From Saccharopolyspora rosea (GTDB lineage: Bacteria; Actinomycetota; Actinomycetes; Mycobacteriales; Pseudonocardiaceae): a stretch of DNA of 64,000 nucleotides. The number at the start of each line of letters is the position of its first letter. Within the stretch, counting starts at the first letter, position 1. Shown one piece after another: positions 10,924-19,417 of the stretch. A program made the translations under genes and the position numbers. The notes below the pieces were generated by a model. That model saw only the letters and a program-made list of their open reading frames with translations, ran no database searches and was not told the origin of the DNA. The DNA lies in the NCBI RefSeq assembly GCF_025643595.1, contig NZ_CP102826.1, positions 682,001-746,000 on the forward strand, written 5' to 3'.

Positions 10924-11016
10924 TACGCTCAACTGACGCGGCGATGAATCGTCGGCGCGTGCGGTGACCCCGGAAATAACCCGACTGGGGTACGCGTGGA
11001 AGCGGAGGACCCACAC

Positions 11017-12651
11017 ATGCGAAAGGGACGTCTGGTCGCGTCGCTCGCGGCCGTGCTGTCGGCGGCGCTGGTGGCCGCCGGCTGCGGTGGAGGCGGCAGC
11101 GGCTCGGGGGAGGACGGCGTCGTCACCCTGAACTGGAACGAGCCGCAGAACCCCCTGATCCCTGCCGACACCACAGAGGAGAACGGCGGCTTCATCATCG
11201 ACGCCATGTTCACCGGCTTGGTCCGCTACCGGGCCACCGACTTCAAGCCGGAGAACGCGATGGCGGAGTCGATCACCAGTCCCGACCACCAGACCTACAC
11301 GATCAAGATCAAACCCGGCTGGACCTTCCACGACGGCACCCCGGTCAAGGCGAAGAACTTCGTCGACGCCTGGAACTACGCCGCCTACGCACCCAACGCG
11401 ATGCTGGGCTCCAGCTTCTTCGAGCAGATCGAGGGCTACGACCAGGTCCACCCGTCCGCACCCGGCGGTGGGGAGCAGTCCGGCGCCAAGCCGCCGCAGC
11501 CGACGGCCAAGACGATGTCGGGGCTGCAGGTCGTCAACGACGACACCTTCACCGTCAAGCTCAAGTCGCCGCTGACGATCTTCCCGGTGATGCTCGGCTA
11601 TTCGGCGTTCATGCCGCTGCCGGACTCGTTCTTCGCCGACCCGAAGAAGTTCGAGGAGCACCCGATCGGCAACGGGCCGTTCAAGTTCGACTCGCGCACG
11701 CCCAACGTCGAGCTGAACCTCTCCCGGTACGACAAGTACGCGGGCGACAACAAGCCGACGATCAAGGGCGCCAAGTTCAAGGCGTACGACCAGCTCGACG
11801 CGGCCTACCAGGACCTGATCTCCGGGCAGCTCGACTTCCTGGACGCGATCCCTGCCTCGGCCCTGGTCGGGGACAAGTGGCACCAGGACCTCGGTGACAA
11901 GGCCAAGCAGAAGCCGGGCCTGCTGACCCAGAACCTGGGCATCCCGATCTACGACCCGAAGTTCAAGAACCCGTTGCTGCGCAAGGCGATCTCGATGTCC
12001 ATCGACCGCAAGGAGATCGCCAAGCAGGTCTTCGCCGGTGGCCGGGAGCCCGCCGACGGCTTCGCGACGCCGGCTGTCGACGGTTACGTGCCGAACCAGT
12101 GCGGTGAGGCGTGCACGTTCAACCCGCAGAAGGCCAAGGAGTACCTGCAGCAGGCGGGCGGTTTCCAGGGCACGCTGACCATCGAGTCCAACGCCGACGG
12201 CGGGCACGACGAGTGGAGCAAGGCCGTCGCGGCGAGCATCAAGCAGAACCTCGGCATCGACTCCACCTTCGTGCCGACGCCCACGTTCGGCGAGTTCCGC
12301 GACAAGGCCCGGTCGTTCCAGTTCCACGGGCTGTTCCGCACCGGCTGGAAGGCCGACTACCCGAGCCTGGAGACCTTCCTGACGCAGCTGTACCGCACGG
12401 GCGCGTCGTCCAACGACTACGGTTACTCCAACCCGGCGTTCGACGCGGCACTGGACAAGGCGAACGCGGCTCCCTCGATCGAGGAGGCGAACAAGCAGTA
12501 CGCGGCGGCGGAGAAGATGCTGTCCGAGGACATGCCGATCATCCCGTTGTGGACGCAGCCGATCCAGTACGGCTTCTCCGACCGGATCGCGCAGGGCGAG
12601 GTCGTGCCCAACCGCGAGCTCGACCTGACCACGGTGCGCCTGAACCAGTAA
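11017..12651 (+). CDS. Oligopeptide/dipeptide ABC transporter substrate-binding lipoprotein
   Basis: A family 5 extracellular solute-binding protein (DppA/OppA type), 544 residues. The signal peptide ends in lipobox LVAAGC, so Cys23 should be lipidated and the mature protein held on the outer face of the membrane. Family landmarks include LNWNEPQNPLIP, PGWTFHDGTPVKAKNFVDAW, and NPLLRKAISMSIDRKEIA. It delivers peptides to the permease/ATPase complex encoded by the next four genes. ATG 11017 follows GGAGGAC; an in-frame GTG at 10996 would lengthen the n-region without reason. A strong hairpin separates it from the permease genes, a usual way to make more binding protein than transporter. Confidence 0.94.
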   Translation: MRKGRLVASLAAVLSAALVAAGCGGGGSGSGEDGVVTLNWNEPQNPLIPADTTEENGGFIIDAMFTGLVRYRATDFKPENAMAESITSPDHQTYTIKIKPGWTFHDGTPVKAKNFVDAWNYAAYAPNAMLGSSFFEQIEGYDQVHPSAPGGGEQSGAKPPQPTAKTMSGLQVVNDDTFTVKLKSPLTIFPVMLGYSAFMPLPDSFFADPKKFEEHPIGNGPFKFDSRTPNVELNLSRYDKYAGDNKPTIKGAKFKAYDQLDAAYQDLISGQLDFLDAIPASALVGDKWHQDLGDKAKQKPGLLTQNLGIPIYDPKFKNPLLRKAISMSIDRKEIAKQVFAGGREPADGFATPAVDGYVPNQCGEACTFNPQKAKEYLQQAGGFQGTLTIESNADGGHDEWSKAVAASIKQNLGIDSTFVPTPTFGEFRDKARSFQFHGLFRTGWKADYPSLETFLTQLYRTGASSNDYGYSNPAFDAALDKANAAPSIEEANKQYAAAEKMLSEDMPIIPLWTQPIQYGFSDRIAQGEVVPNRELDLTTVRLNQ

Positions 12652-12668
12652 CGGAAGACCACGCCGGA

Positions 12669-12698
12669 GCCCGGCCCGCCGCGACCGGCGGGCCGGGC
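12669..12698 (+). terminator. Intra-operon hairpin between binding protein and permease
   Basis: GCCCGGCCCGCCG (12669-12681) pairs perfectly with 12686-12698 around the loop CGAC. There is no U-tract, so it may act as a partial terminator or as a 3' stabilising stem for the upstream message. Confidence 0.6.
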
Positions 12699-12729
12699 CC
12701 CGCGCTGGCTGTGTGATGAGGAGGCCCGG

Positions 12730-13656
12730 ATGGGTCGCTACATCCTGCGGCGCCTGCTGCAGCTGATCCCGGTCTTCATCGGGACGACACTGATCATCTA
12801 CCTGCTGGTGTGGGCTCTGCCTGGAGATCCGTTCGCCGGCAAGTGCGGGGACCGCGGCTGTCCGCCCAGCTACATCGCCGAGATGCACCAGAAGTACAAC
12901 CTGGACGACCCCGTGATCGTTCAGTACTTCAAGTACCTCGGCAAGCTCCTCACGGGTGATTTCGGCGAAACGTACTCGGGGGTCCAAGTCAGCCAGCTCG
13001 TGGCGCACGCCTACCCGATCACGGTGCGGCTGGCGCTCGTCGCGCTGGTCATCGAGGCGGTCATCGGTCTGGTCGCGGGCATCATGACCGGGCTGCGCGG
13101 CCGGGGTTTCCTGGACAACCTGGTGCTGGTGTCGACCCTGTTCCTGATCTCGCTGCCGGTGTTCGTGACCGGCTTCGTCCTGCAGATCGTGCTGGGCAGC
13201 GAACTCGGCATCATCAAGACGACGGTCAGCTCCAACCCGTCGATCGGGGAGTTGATCGTGCCCGGCTTCGCGATGGGGTCGCTGTCCATGGCCTACGTGG
13301 CCAGGTTGACCAGGACGAGCCTGATGGAGAACCGCCGGGCCGACTACGTGCGCACCGCGGTCGCCAAGGGGCTCGAACCACGGCGGGTCGTCGGCGTGCA
13401 CCTGCTGCGCAACTCGCTGATCCCGGTCGTCACCTTCCTCGGCACCGACCTCGGTGCGCTGATGGGCGGGGCGATCGTGACCGAAGGCGTGTTCAACATC
13501 CGCGGCATCGGTGGCCTGATCTTCAAGTCCATCCTGACCAAGGAAGGCACCACGGTGACCGGGATCGTCACCCTCCTGGTGCTGGTCTACCTGCTGATGA
13601 ACCTGCTCGTGGACATCCTCTACGCGGTTCTCGACCCGAGGATCCGATATGACTGA
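12730..13656 (+). CDS. Peptide ABC transporter permease (DppB/OppB type)
   Basis: 308 residues, an integral membrane subunit with about six hydrophobic segments beginning at LLQLIPVFIGTTLIIYLLV (10-28). The N-terminal WALPGDPF block is typical of DppB. The cytoplasmic EAA loop that docks with the ATPases lies near AKGLEPRRVVGVHLLRNSL. ATG 12730 is preceded by GAGGAGG. Its end overlaps the next permease gene by 8 bases, consistent with coupled translation. With the second permease it forms the channel for peptide import. Confidence 0.94.
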   Translation: MGRYILRRLLQLIPVFIGTTLIIYLLVWALPGDPFAGKCGDRGCPPSYIAEMHQKYNLDDPVIVQYFKYLGKLLTGDFGETYSGVQVSQLVAHAYPITVRLALVALVIEAVIGLVAGIMTGLRGRGFLDNLVLVSTLFLISLPVFVTGFVLQIVLGSELGIIKTTVSSNPSIGELIVPGFAMGSLSMAYVARLTRTSLMENRRADYVRTAVAKGLEPRRVVGVHLLRNSLIPVVTFLGTDLGALMGGAIVTEGVFNIRGIGGLIFKSILTKEGTTVTGIVTLLVLVYLLMNLLVDILYAVLDPRIRYD

Positions 13657-14614
13657 GCCTGCTGACAGCGGCCACCGCGCGGCCGTCGCCTCCGCCGCCG
13701 AGGAGGCGACCGCCCAGGTGGTCCGCGACGCCCCCAAGAACGAGAAGCCGCGCGGGCTGTGGGGAGACGCCTGGCGCGACCTGCGGCGCCGCCCGCTGTT
13801 CATCGTCGCCGCGGTGATCATCGTGGTGCTGCTGGTCATCGCGGCCTTCCCGGGCCTGTTCACCTCGGTGGACCCGACGTTCCAGGACCTGTCCAAGACC
13901 CGCCAGCCGCCGTCGGCGCACGCCTGGTTCGGCTACGACAACCTCGGCCGGGACATCTTCGCCCGCACCATCTACGGGGCGCGGGCGTCGATCGCGGTGG
14001 GTCTGCTGTCCACCCTGTTGACCGTGCTGCTGGGTGCGACGGTCGGGCTGCTGGCCGGTTACTTCGGCGGGTGGTTCGACAACCTGGTCTCCCGGTTCTC
14101 CGAGATCTTCATGGGCCTGCCGTTCGTGCTCGGCGCGATCGTCATCCTGACGACCTTCAACGCCAACGTGGCGACGCCGGGCGTGGTGCGGGTGGTCGCG
14201 CAGGTGGTGCTGTCGATCGGCGTGCTGTCGTGGCCGATCGCGATGCGCATCATGCGGTCCGCGGCGATCTCCGCGAAGCAGCAGGACTACGTGAAGGCGG
14301 CTCGCGCGCTGGGCGCCGGTCCCGCGCGGATCATCCTGCGGCACATGCTGCCGAACTGCCTGGCGCCGGTGCTGGTGTACTCCACGATCGCGCTGGGTGG
14401 TTTCATCGGTGCCGAGGCGACGCTGTCGTTCCTGGGCATCGGGTTGCGCGACCCGGTCGTCTCGTGGGGCGTGATGATCGCCGAGTCCCGCAGCTACATC
14501 CAGGGCGCGCCGCACCTGCTGCTGTTCCCGGCCGGGTTCCTGGTGATCACGGTGCTGGCGTTCGTGATGCTCGGGGACGCGATCCGCGACGCGCTCGACC
14601 CGAAGCAGAAGTAG
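13649..14614 (+). CDS. Peptide ABC transporter permease (DppC/OppC type)
   Basis: 321 residues. A hydrophilic N-terminus of about 45 residues precedes the first membrane segment (FIVAAVIIVVLLVIAAFPG), as in DppC. The motif GYDNLGRDIFARTIYGARAS marks the family, and the EAA loop is seen in ARALGAGPARIILRHMLPN. The protein pairs with the preceding permease. It overlaps the upstream gene by 8 bases and is followed 10 bases later by the first ATPase gene, so all four transporter genes belong to one transcript. Confidence 0.94.
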   Translation: MTEPADSGHRAAVASAAEEATAQVVRDAPKNEKPRGLWGDAWRDLRRRPLFIVAAVIIVVLLVIAAFPGLFTSVDPTFQDLSKTRQPPSAHAWFGYDNLGRDIFARTIYGARASIAVGLLSTLLTVLLGATVGLLAGYFGGWFDNLVSRFSEIFMGLPFVLGAIVILTTFNANVATPGVVRVVAQVVLSIGVLSWPIAMRIMRSAAISAKQQDYVKAARALGAGPARIILRHMLPNCLAPVLVYSTIALGGFIGAEATLSFLGIGLRDPVVSWGVMIAESRSYIQGAPHLLLFPAGFLVITVLAFVMLGDAIRDALDPKQK

Positions 14615-14624
14615 GAGAACCGCT

Positions 14625-15638
14625 TTGTCTACTGTGGACGAAAAGGACGGCTCGGCGGAGCGGCTGCTGGAGGTCGACGACCTGCACGTGGAGTTCCGCA
14701 CCCGGGACGGCGTGGCGAAGGTGCTCAACGGCGTCAGCTACCACGTCGACGCGGGCGAGACGCTCGCCGTGCTCGGCGAGTCCGGTTCCGGCAAGAGCGT
14801 CACCGCCCAGACGATCATGGGCATCCTGGACATGCCGCCGGGGATGATCACCGGCGGATCGGTCCGGTACCAGGGCGAGGACCTGCTGACCGCCACCGAC
14901 CAGCGCCGTCGCGAACTGCGCGGCGAGTCGATGGCGATGATCTTCCAGGACGCCCTGTCGGCGCTGAACCCGGTGTACACCGTCGGGTTCCAGATCGCCG
15001 AGCAGCTGCGGGTGCGCCGCGGCATGTCCCGCAAGGACGCCACGAAGCGGGCCGTGGAACTGCTGGACCTGGTGAAGATCCCGAACGCCAAGCAGCGCGT
15101 CCGGGAGTACCCGCACCAGTTCTCCGGCGGCATGCGGCAGCGCGCCATGATCGCGATGTCGCTGGCGCTGGATCCGGACCTGCTCATCGCCGACGAGCCG
15201 ACCACGGCGCTGGACGTCACCGTGCAGGCCCAGATCATGGACCTGCTCGACGAGCTGCGCCGGGAACGCGGCATGGGGCTGATCCTGATCACCCACGACC
15301 TCGGCGTGGTCGCCGAGGTCGCCGACCGGATCGTGGTGATGTACGCGGGCCGGATCGTGGAGGCCGCGGACGCCTACTCGCTGTACCGCCAGCCCGGCCA
15401 CCCCTACACCGAGGGCCTGATGCGGTCGATCCCCCGGCTGGACCTCAAGGGCCAGGACCTGGAGACGATCAAGGGCCTGCCGCCGAGCCTGCTGGCCGTG
15501 CCGTCCGGCTGCCCGTTCCACCCGCGCTGCCCGCGCGCCGAGGTGCGGTGCCGCCAGGAGCTGCCGGAGTACCACCAGCTCGGGCTCGGGCGGATCAGCG
15601 CCTGCCACTTCGCTGAGGAGTTGATGAGCCGTGGCTGA
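14625..15638 (+). CDS. Peptide ABC transporter ATP-binding protein (DppD/OppD type)
   Basis: 337 residues. Walker A is GESGSGKS (51-58), the signature is FSGGMRQR, and Walker B is [12 protein letters not shown], followed by the H-loop [10 protein letters not shown]. The C-terminal oligopeptide-transporter extension contains four cysteines ([15 protein letters not shown] plus SACHF), a pattern associated in OppD/DppD proteins with a metal or Fe-S site. The start is TTG 14625 after TAGGAGA. It overlaps the second ATPase gene by 8 bases. It energises import together with that partner. Confidence 0.94.
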   Translation: MSTVDEKDGSAERLLEVDDLHVEFRTRDGVAKVLNGVSYHVDAGETLAVLGESGSGKSVTAQTIMGILDMPPGMITGGSVRYQGEDLLTATDQRRRELRGESMAMIFQDALSALNPVYTVGFQIAEQLRVRRGMSRKDATKRAVELLDLVKIPNAKQRVREYPHQFSGGMRQRAMIAMSLALDPDLLIADEPTTALDVTVQAQIMDLLDELRRERGMGLILITHDLGVVAEVADRIVVMYAGRIVEAADAYSLYRQPGHPYTEGLMRSIPRLDLKGQDLETIKGLPPSLLAVPSGCPFHPRCPRAEVRCRQELPEYHQLGLGRISACHFAEELMSRG

Positions 15639-16632
15639 CCCGATCCTCCAGGTGCGCGACCTCGTCAAGCACTTCCCGGTCACCCAGGGCGTGGTGTTCA
15701 AGCGCACCATCGGACACGTCCGCGCGGTCGACGGCGTGTCGTTCGACCTGCACCGCGGCGAGACCCTCGGCGTGGTCGGCGAGTCCGGCTGCGGCAAGTC
15801 GACCCTCGCGCAGGTGCTCATGCGGCTGGAGAAACCGACCAGCGGCACCGCGCTGTTCGAGGGTCGCGACATGTTCCGGCTCAAGGGCGCCGACCTGCGG
15901 AAGCTGCGCCGCGACATGCAGATCGTGCTGCAGGACCCGTACACCTCGCTGAACCCGCGGCGGACCGTCGGCGACATCGTCGGCGAACCCTTCGAGATCC
16001 ACCCCGAGGTGGCGCCCAAGGGCGACCGTCGTCGTCGGGTCCAGGAGCTGCTGGAGGTCGTGGGCCTCAACCCGGAGCACATCCAGCGCTACCCGCACCA
16101 GTTCTCCGGCGGCCAGCGGCAGCGCATCGGCATCGCCCGGGCGCTGGCGCTGCGGCCGAAGGTGATCGTCTGCGACGAGCCGGTCTCCGCCCTGGACGTG
16201 TCGATCCAGGCGCAGGTGATGAACCTGCTCGGCGACTTGCAGCAGGAGTTCGGGCTGTCGTACGTGTTCATCGCCCACGACCTGGGCGTGGTCCGCCACC
16301 TGTCGGACCGGGTGGCGGTGATGTACCTCGGCAAGATCGTCGAGATCGGCACGGACGAGGAGATCTACGAACACCCGCAGCACCCGTACACGCAGGCGCT
16401 GCTGTCCTCGGTGCCGGTTCCGGACCCGACGCTGCGCGGAAAGCGGGAGGTCATCCGCCTCACCGGTGACGTGCCGAGCCCGGCGAACCCGCCCTCGGGC
16501 TGCCGTTTCCGCACCCGCTGCTGGAAAGCCCAGGACATCTGCGCGGAGCAGACCCCGGAGCTGGAGGTCCGCCTCGGCAGCCACCCCGCGGCCTGCCACT
16601 TCGCGGAGGAACGGCCGCACGTGGTGACCTGA
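15631..16632 (+). CDS. Peptide ABC transporter ATP-binding protein (DppF/OppF type)
   Basis: 333 residues. Walker A is GESGCGKS, the signature is [17 protein letters not shown], Walker B is [12 protein letters not shown], and the H-loop is [10 protein letters not shown]. The C-terminal region again carries the cysteine cluster ([16 protein letters not shown] and AACHF). GTG 15631 overlaps the DppD stop by 8 bases. A stem of nine pairs (16637-16645 with 16663-16671) follows the stop and probably ends the five-gene importer transcript. Confidence 0.94.
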   Translation: MADPILQVRDLVKHFPVTQGVVFKRTIGHVRAVDGVSFDLHRGETLGVVGESGCGKSTLAQVLMRLEKPTSGTALFEGRDMFRLKGADLRKLRRDMQIVLQDPYTSLNPRRTVGDIVGEPFEIHPEVAPKGDRRRRVQELLEVVGLNPEHIQRYPHQFSGGQRQRIGIARALALRPKVIVCDEPVSALDVSIQAQVMNLLGDLQQEFGLSYVFIAHDLGVVRHLSDRVAVMYLGKIVEIGTDEEIYEHPQHPYTQALLSSVPVPDPTLRGKREVIRLTGDVPSPANPPSGCRFRTRCWKAQDICAEQTPELEVRLGSHPAACHFAEERPHVVT

Positions 16633-16636
16633 CGCG

Positions 16637-16671
16637 GGGCGGGCCGCCGGGGCCTTCCGGGTGGCCCGCCC
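16637..16671 (+). terminator. Hairpin after the peptide importer operon
   Basis: GGGCGGGCC (16637-16645) is complementary to 16663-16671 with a GC-rich loop. It begins a few bases after the DppF stop codon. It lacks a U-tract, as many actinomycete terminators do. Confidence 0.6.
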
Positions 16672-16783
16672 ACCAGCGTTCCATCGACCAGGTGATCGAA
16701 GACCACGGTTCCCGGAATCCGCCGCGACCTGTCGTACGGGTCCTCTACGGTCGGTGTGTAGGTCGAGATCCGGGGGTGCCACG

Positions 16784-16969
16784 ATGACGATCACGCTGGT
16801 GCACGTAACCGCTGAACAGCTCAATCAGCGGCGCGAGGAACTGCTCGGGATGCTCCACTTCGACGAGGCTGAGCTCCGCCGCCGAGCAGCTGAAGACCAC
16901 ACGGCTTCGCCGGACGAGCGGGAGATCTACAACGAACTCGTCGAGATTGACTTCCTCCTGGGGAAGTAA
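16784..16969 (+). CDS. Small acidic helical protein, function unknown
   Basis: 61 residues from ATG 16784, rich in Glu/Arg and predicted helical. Recognisable segments are VTAEQLNQRREELLGMLHFD and YNELVEIDFLLGK. I do not recognise a defined family. Its size, its position directly before another very short frame starting 3 bases after its stop, and its place beside an accessory ABC cassette recall small paired genes such as antitoxin-like proteins, but no toxin can be identified. A ribosome site is only weakly visible (CGGGGG). Codon choice looks like real coding sequence (strong third-position GC). Confidence 0.6.
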   Translation: MTITLVHVTAEQLNQRREELLGMLHFDEAELRRRAAEDHTASPDEREIYNELVEIDFLLGK

Positions 16970-16972
16970 CCC

Positions 16973-17084
16973 GTGCCCTTGGACGTACATGCGAAGGCCA
17001 CGACCTTCTCCCAGGAGATCCAAGACCTGCTCGACGCCACACTCCCGCAGTTGCCCGGGAACGGCCGGGCGGGCGCCGTCGTTT
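16973..17084 (+). pseudogene. Truncated small gene following the 61-residue gene
   Basis: A GTG-initiated frame starts 3 bases after the upstream stop and reads VPLDVHAKATTFSQEIQDLL followed by DATLPQLPGN, with normal coding character for about 37 codons. It then runs into a sequence that matches, on the other strand, the 3' end of the S10 peptidase gene at 19.4 kb, and afterwards overlaps the XRE gene in antisense with nonsense composition. The likely reading is a gene cut by the event that placed the ABC cassette here. Formally the frame stays open to 17293. The original function is unknown. Confidence 0.4.
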
Positions 17085-17134
17085 GTCCACTATGGACGCT
17101 GATGCGCGAACGCCGCGAGGTCGGCGGACTTCTG
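17085..17134 (-). repeat. Diverged copy of the S10 peptidase 3' end (left repeat)
   Basis: This 50-bp stretch aligns without gaps to 19368-19417 with 43 identities by my count. Read on the minus strand it encodes QKSADLAAFAHQRP and a TAG stop, against QQSADLAAFVRNRP-stop in the intact peptidase. The mismatches fall in whole-codon substitutions. It therefore looks like the tail of a related peptidase gene whose remainder is missing. Confidence 0.7.
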
Positions 17135-17163
17135 TTGTTGCGGTCCGGGGCGTTGTTGCGCCG

Positions 17164-17397
17164 TCAGGCGCCTGCTTTTCCGATGCGGGGGAAGGGGCGG
17201 GTGGAAAAGATCACCTCGACCGGGACTTCGAAGTGTTCGGCCAGGCGCAGCGCCAGGTGGAGGCTCGGGCTGTATTCGCCGCGTTCCAGGTAGCCGATCG
17301 TCTGGTAGTGCACGCCGAGAGCCTCGGCGAGCTGCCGACGGGATATCCCGCGCTCCGCCCGCAGAACCGCGATGCGGTTGTAGATCGTTTCGCTCAT
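17164..17397 (-). CDS. XRE-family HTH regulator (short)
   Basis: 77 residues, consisting almost only of a Cro/CI-type helix-turn-helix: ISRRQLAEALGVHYQTIGYL followed by ERGEYSPSLHLALRLAEHF. This length and layout match small regulators that accompany transporters. Start ATG 17397 follows the ribosome site AGGAGAG; upstream in-frame codons lack homology. It is the last gene of a minus-strand group with the ABC-2 permease (26 bp upstream) and ATPase. It may autoregulate the unit through the perfect dyad at 19260-19291, which is an inference. Confidence 0.85.
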   Translation of the reverse strand: MSETIYNRIAVLRAERGISRRQLAEALGVHYQTIGYLERGEYSPSLHLALRLAEHFEVPVEVIFSTRPFPRIGKAGA

Positions 17398-17422
17398 GGC
17401 GTGTGGGTTTCTCTCCTCGCCC

Positions 17423-18268
17423 TCAGGTCGTCCGCTGCAACGCCTTCTCCCGGCGTGCTGCGACACGTGAGCCGGACTCGCGGCGTGCCATCCGTCGTAG
17501 CACCACGGGTGCGACGACCAGACCGACCACGGCCCAGACGCCGAGCACCGCGACCGTTTCCAGGTGGTGCCAGGAGCCGCCGACCTCCAGCGCCGCCATG
17601 CTGTCCGGCAGCAGTGCTGACCGCATGCCCAGGCCCAGCCAGTACATCGGGAACACCTGGGCGATCCACTGCAACCACTCCGGGAGCACCGCCATCGGGA
17701 AGAAGATGCCCGAGACGATCATGACCGCCATCATCGGCAGCACGATCAGGCCGAGGTTGCGCGGGTTCGAGATGAACGAGCCGGCGATCGCGCCGAGCGG
17801 CATGGAGGCCACCATGCCCAGCACCGCGACCCACAGCAGGGTCGTCCAGGACTGCGGTGTGGCGAAGTCCAGTCCGGGGAACAACAGCAGTCCCGGGACC
17901 AGGATGATCAGCATGCTGATCAGGGTCATGCCGCCGACCACGACGATCTTGCCGATCAGGTAGGCGGGCATCCCGTTCGGGAGGGCCTTGGCGCGCAACA
18001 GGGTGCCGTCCTCGCGTTCGACCGCGAGCTGCTGCGCCACGGCCAGGAAACCGCCCCACAGGACGACCAGCCCGAGCACTCCCGGGAGCATCATGGTGCC
18101 CAGCGAGAACGCGGTGCCGTGCACCTTCGAGTCGCGCTGCATGAACATGCTGAACAGCAGGATCACCGTGGGGAGCAGGTAGCCCCGCAGGTCCTGCCCG
18201 GTGGTGGCGGTCTGCCGGAGCTCGGTCCAGCCCCGCTTGAGCCCGATGCGGGCGGCGTGCGCGTTCAC
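17423..18268 (-). CDS. ABC-2 type transporter permease
   Basis: 281 residues with six hydrophobic segments, starting with YLLPTVILLFSMFM near residues 26-39 and ending with LETVAVLGVWAVVGLVVAPV. The block VEREDGTLLRAKALPNG lies between segments, as in drug/polyketide exporter permeases. It forms the membrane half of an exporter with the overlapping ATPase (GTGA overlap at 18265-18268). The basic C-terminus (RRMARRESGSRVAARREK) is cytoplasmic. The substrate is unknown; antibiotic or lipid export is usual for the family. A short XRE regulator follows. Confidence 0.9.
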   Translation of the reverse strand: MNAHAARIGLKRGWTELRQTATTGQDLRGYLLPTVILLFSMFMQRDSKVHGTAFSLGTMMLPGVLGLVVLWGGFLAVAQQLAVEREDGTLLRAKALPNGMPAYLIGKIVVVGGMTLISMLIILVPGLLLFPGLDFATPQSWTTLLWVAVLGMVASMPLGAIAGSFISNPRNLGLIVLPMMAVMIVSGIFFPMAVLPEWLQWIAQVFPMYWLGLGMRSALLPDSMAALEVGGSWHHLETVAVLGVWAVVGLVVAPVVLRRMARRESGSRVAARREKALQRTT

Positions 18269-19230
18269 CGGTCCTCCTCCGCGGTCGTGGGCAGCGTGGT
18301 GAGGTCGCGGCGGCCCTGCTCGTAGGCGCGGACCAGAGCCATGTAGGCGTCCTCCAGGCTCGCGTGGTGCACCTCTAGGTCGGTGATCTCGTCCCCGTGC
18401 TGCGCGAACAGGTCGCGGACGAACTCGTTGGGCGCGTCGGTCGAGTGCACGAAGCGCTGCCCGTCGTGCGACCACTTCACCTCGGCGGTCGAGGAGATCC
18501 GGCGGGACAGTTCGTCGGGCGAGCCCTCGGCGACGATCCGCCCGCCCGCCAGGATCAGGATGCGGTCCGCGAGCTTCTCGGCCTCGTCCAGGTCGTGGGT
18601 GGTCAGCAGGACGGCGGTGTCCTCGTCGGCCAGCTGGTGCACCAGGTCGTGGAAGTCGCGGCGGGCCTGCGGGTCGAAACCGACCGTCGGCTCGTCCAGG
18701 AACAGCAGCTCCGGGCGGCCCACGATGCCCACCGCCACGTCGAGCCTGCGCCGCTGGCCGCCGGACAGCTTCCCGATCCGCTTGGTCGCGTGCTCGGCCA
18801 GCCCGACGGCGTCGATGAGTTCGTCGACGTTCCACGGACGGGAACGCCGGGGCGTGGAGTACGGGGCGTAGAAGTCGCCGAAGTGCGCCAGCAACTCCCG
18901 CACCTTCCACTTGCCGTGGTCGCGCCACGACTGGAGCACCACGCCCAGCCGCGCCCGCCAGGACTCGTCGCCGTGCGCCGGGTCGACGCCGAGGACCTCG
19001 GCGTGGCCGCCGGAGCGCATCCGGAAGCCCTCCAGGATCTCGATCGTGGTGGTCTTGCCCGCTCCGTTCGGGCCCAGCAGCGCGACGACCTCACCGCGGC
19101 GCATCCGGAACGACGCGCCGTCGAGCACCTCGGTGTCGCCGTAGCGCATCCGCAGGTCGCGGACGTCGATCACGGTCTGCGCGTCGGTCTCAGCGTCGGG
19201 TCGGGTCGCCGCGGTCGCCCCCAATGACAT
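18265..19230 (-). CDS. ABC-2 type transporter ATP-binding protein (DrrA-like)
   Basis: 321 residues. Walker A is GPNGAGKTTT, the signature is LSGGQRRRLDVA, Walker B is LLFLDEPTVGFD, and the H-loop is LLTTHDLDEAEKLAD; a C-terminal extension of about 90 residues is typical of DrrA-type exporters. I prefer ATG 19230, preceded by GAGGAGGCCGAGG, over ATG 19248. The gene lies 30 bp from a perfect 14-bp dyad that is well placed to be its operator. The export substrate cannot be told from sequence. It is co-translated with the permease. Confidence 0.92.
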   Translation of the reverse strand: MSLGATAATRPDAETDAQTVIDVRDLRMRYGDTEVLDGASFRMRRGEVVALLGPNGAGKTTTIEILEGFRMRSGGHAEVLGVDPAHGDESWRARLGVVLQSWRDHGKWKVRELLAHFGDFYAPYSTPRRSRPWNVDELIDAVGLAEHATKRIGKLSGGQRRRLDVAVGIVGRPELLFLDEPTVGFDPQARRDFHDLVHQLADEDTAVLLTTHDLDEAEKLADRILILAGGRIVAEGSPDELSRRISSTAEVKWSHDGQRFVHSTDAPNEFVRDLFAQHGDEITDLEVHHASLEDAYMALVRAYEQGRRDLTTLPTTAEEDR

Positions 19231-19259
19231 GGACCTCGGCCTCCTCATCGCATCACTCG

Positions 19260-19291
19260 GTCAGGATGTAGCACACATGCTACATCCTGAC
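19260..19291. promoter_or_regulatory. Perfect 14-bp inverted repeat, putative operator of the ABC cassette
   Basis: Arms 19260-19273 (GTCAGGATGTAGCA) and 19278-19291 are exact reverse complements around CACA. The dyad lies upstream of the ATPase start and is AT-richer than its surroundings (TGTAGCA...TGCTACA core), as expected of a repressor site over a promoter. The XRE protein encoded at the end of the cassette is the obvious candidate ligand. Confidence 0.65.
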
Positions 19292-19320
19292 GCGGGCTTG
19301 CGACGGGAGAAGGTCGAAAA

Positions 19321-19358
19321 GAAGGGCGCCACCACCCGAACAGGTGGTGGCGCCCTTC
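19321..19358 (-). terminator. Intrinsic terminator of the S10 peptidase gene
   Basis: A perfect 16-bp stem (19321-19336 with 19343-19358, loop CGAACA) begins 15 bases beyond the peptidase stop. On the minus strand it is followed by TTTTCG, giving a short U-tract, so it reads as a Rho-independent terminator for the peptidase transcript. Confidence 0.85.
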
Positions 19359-19367
19359 GTGGGAGCA

Positions 19368-19417
19368 GTCCGCTATGGACGGTTGCGCACGAACGCCGCG
19401 AGGTCGGCGGACTGCTG
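19368..19417 (-). repeat. Right copy of the direct repeat (3' end of the S10 peptidase)
   Basis: The last 15 codons of the intact peptidase gene including its TAG stop, plus a few bases on each side. It matches 17085-17134 at 43 of 50 positions in the same orientation. The two copies bracket the XRE/ABC-2 cassette. Confidence 0.7.

Noticed and set aside
10813..13896. Minus-strand frame of 1027 codons antisense to the peptide importer
   Set aside because: Composition typical of the complementary frame of high-GC coding DNA; the sense genes have full motifs.
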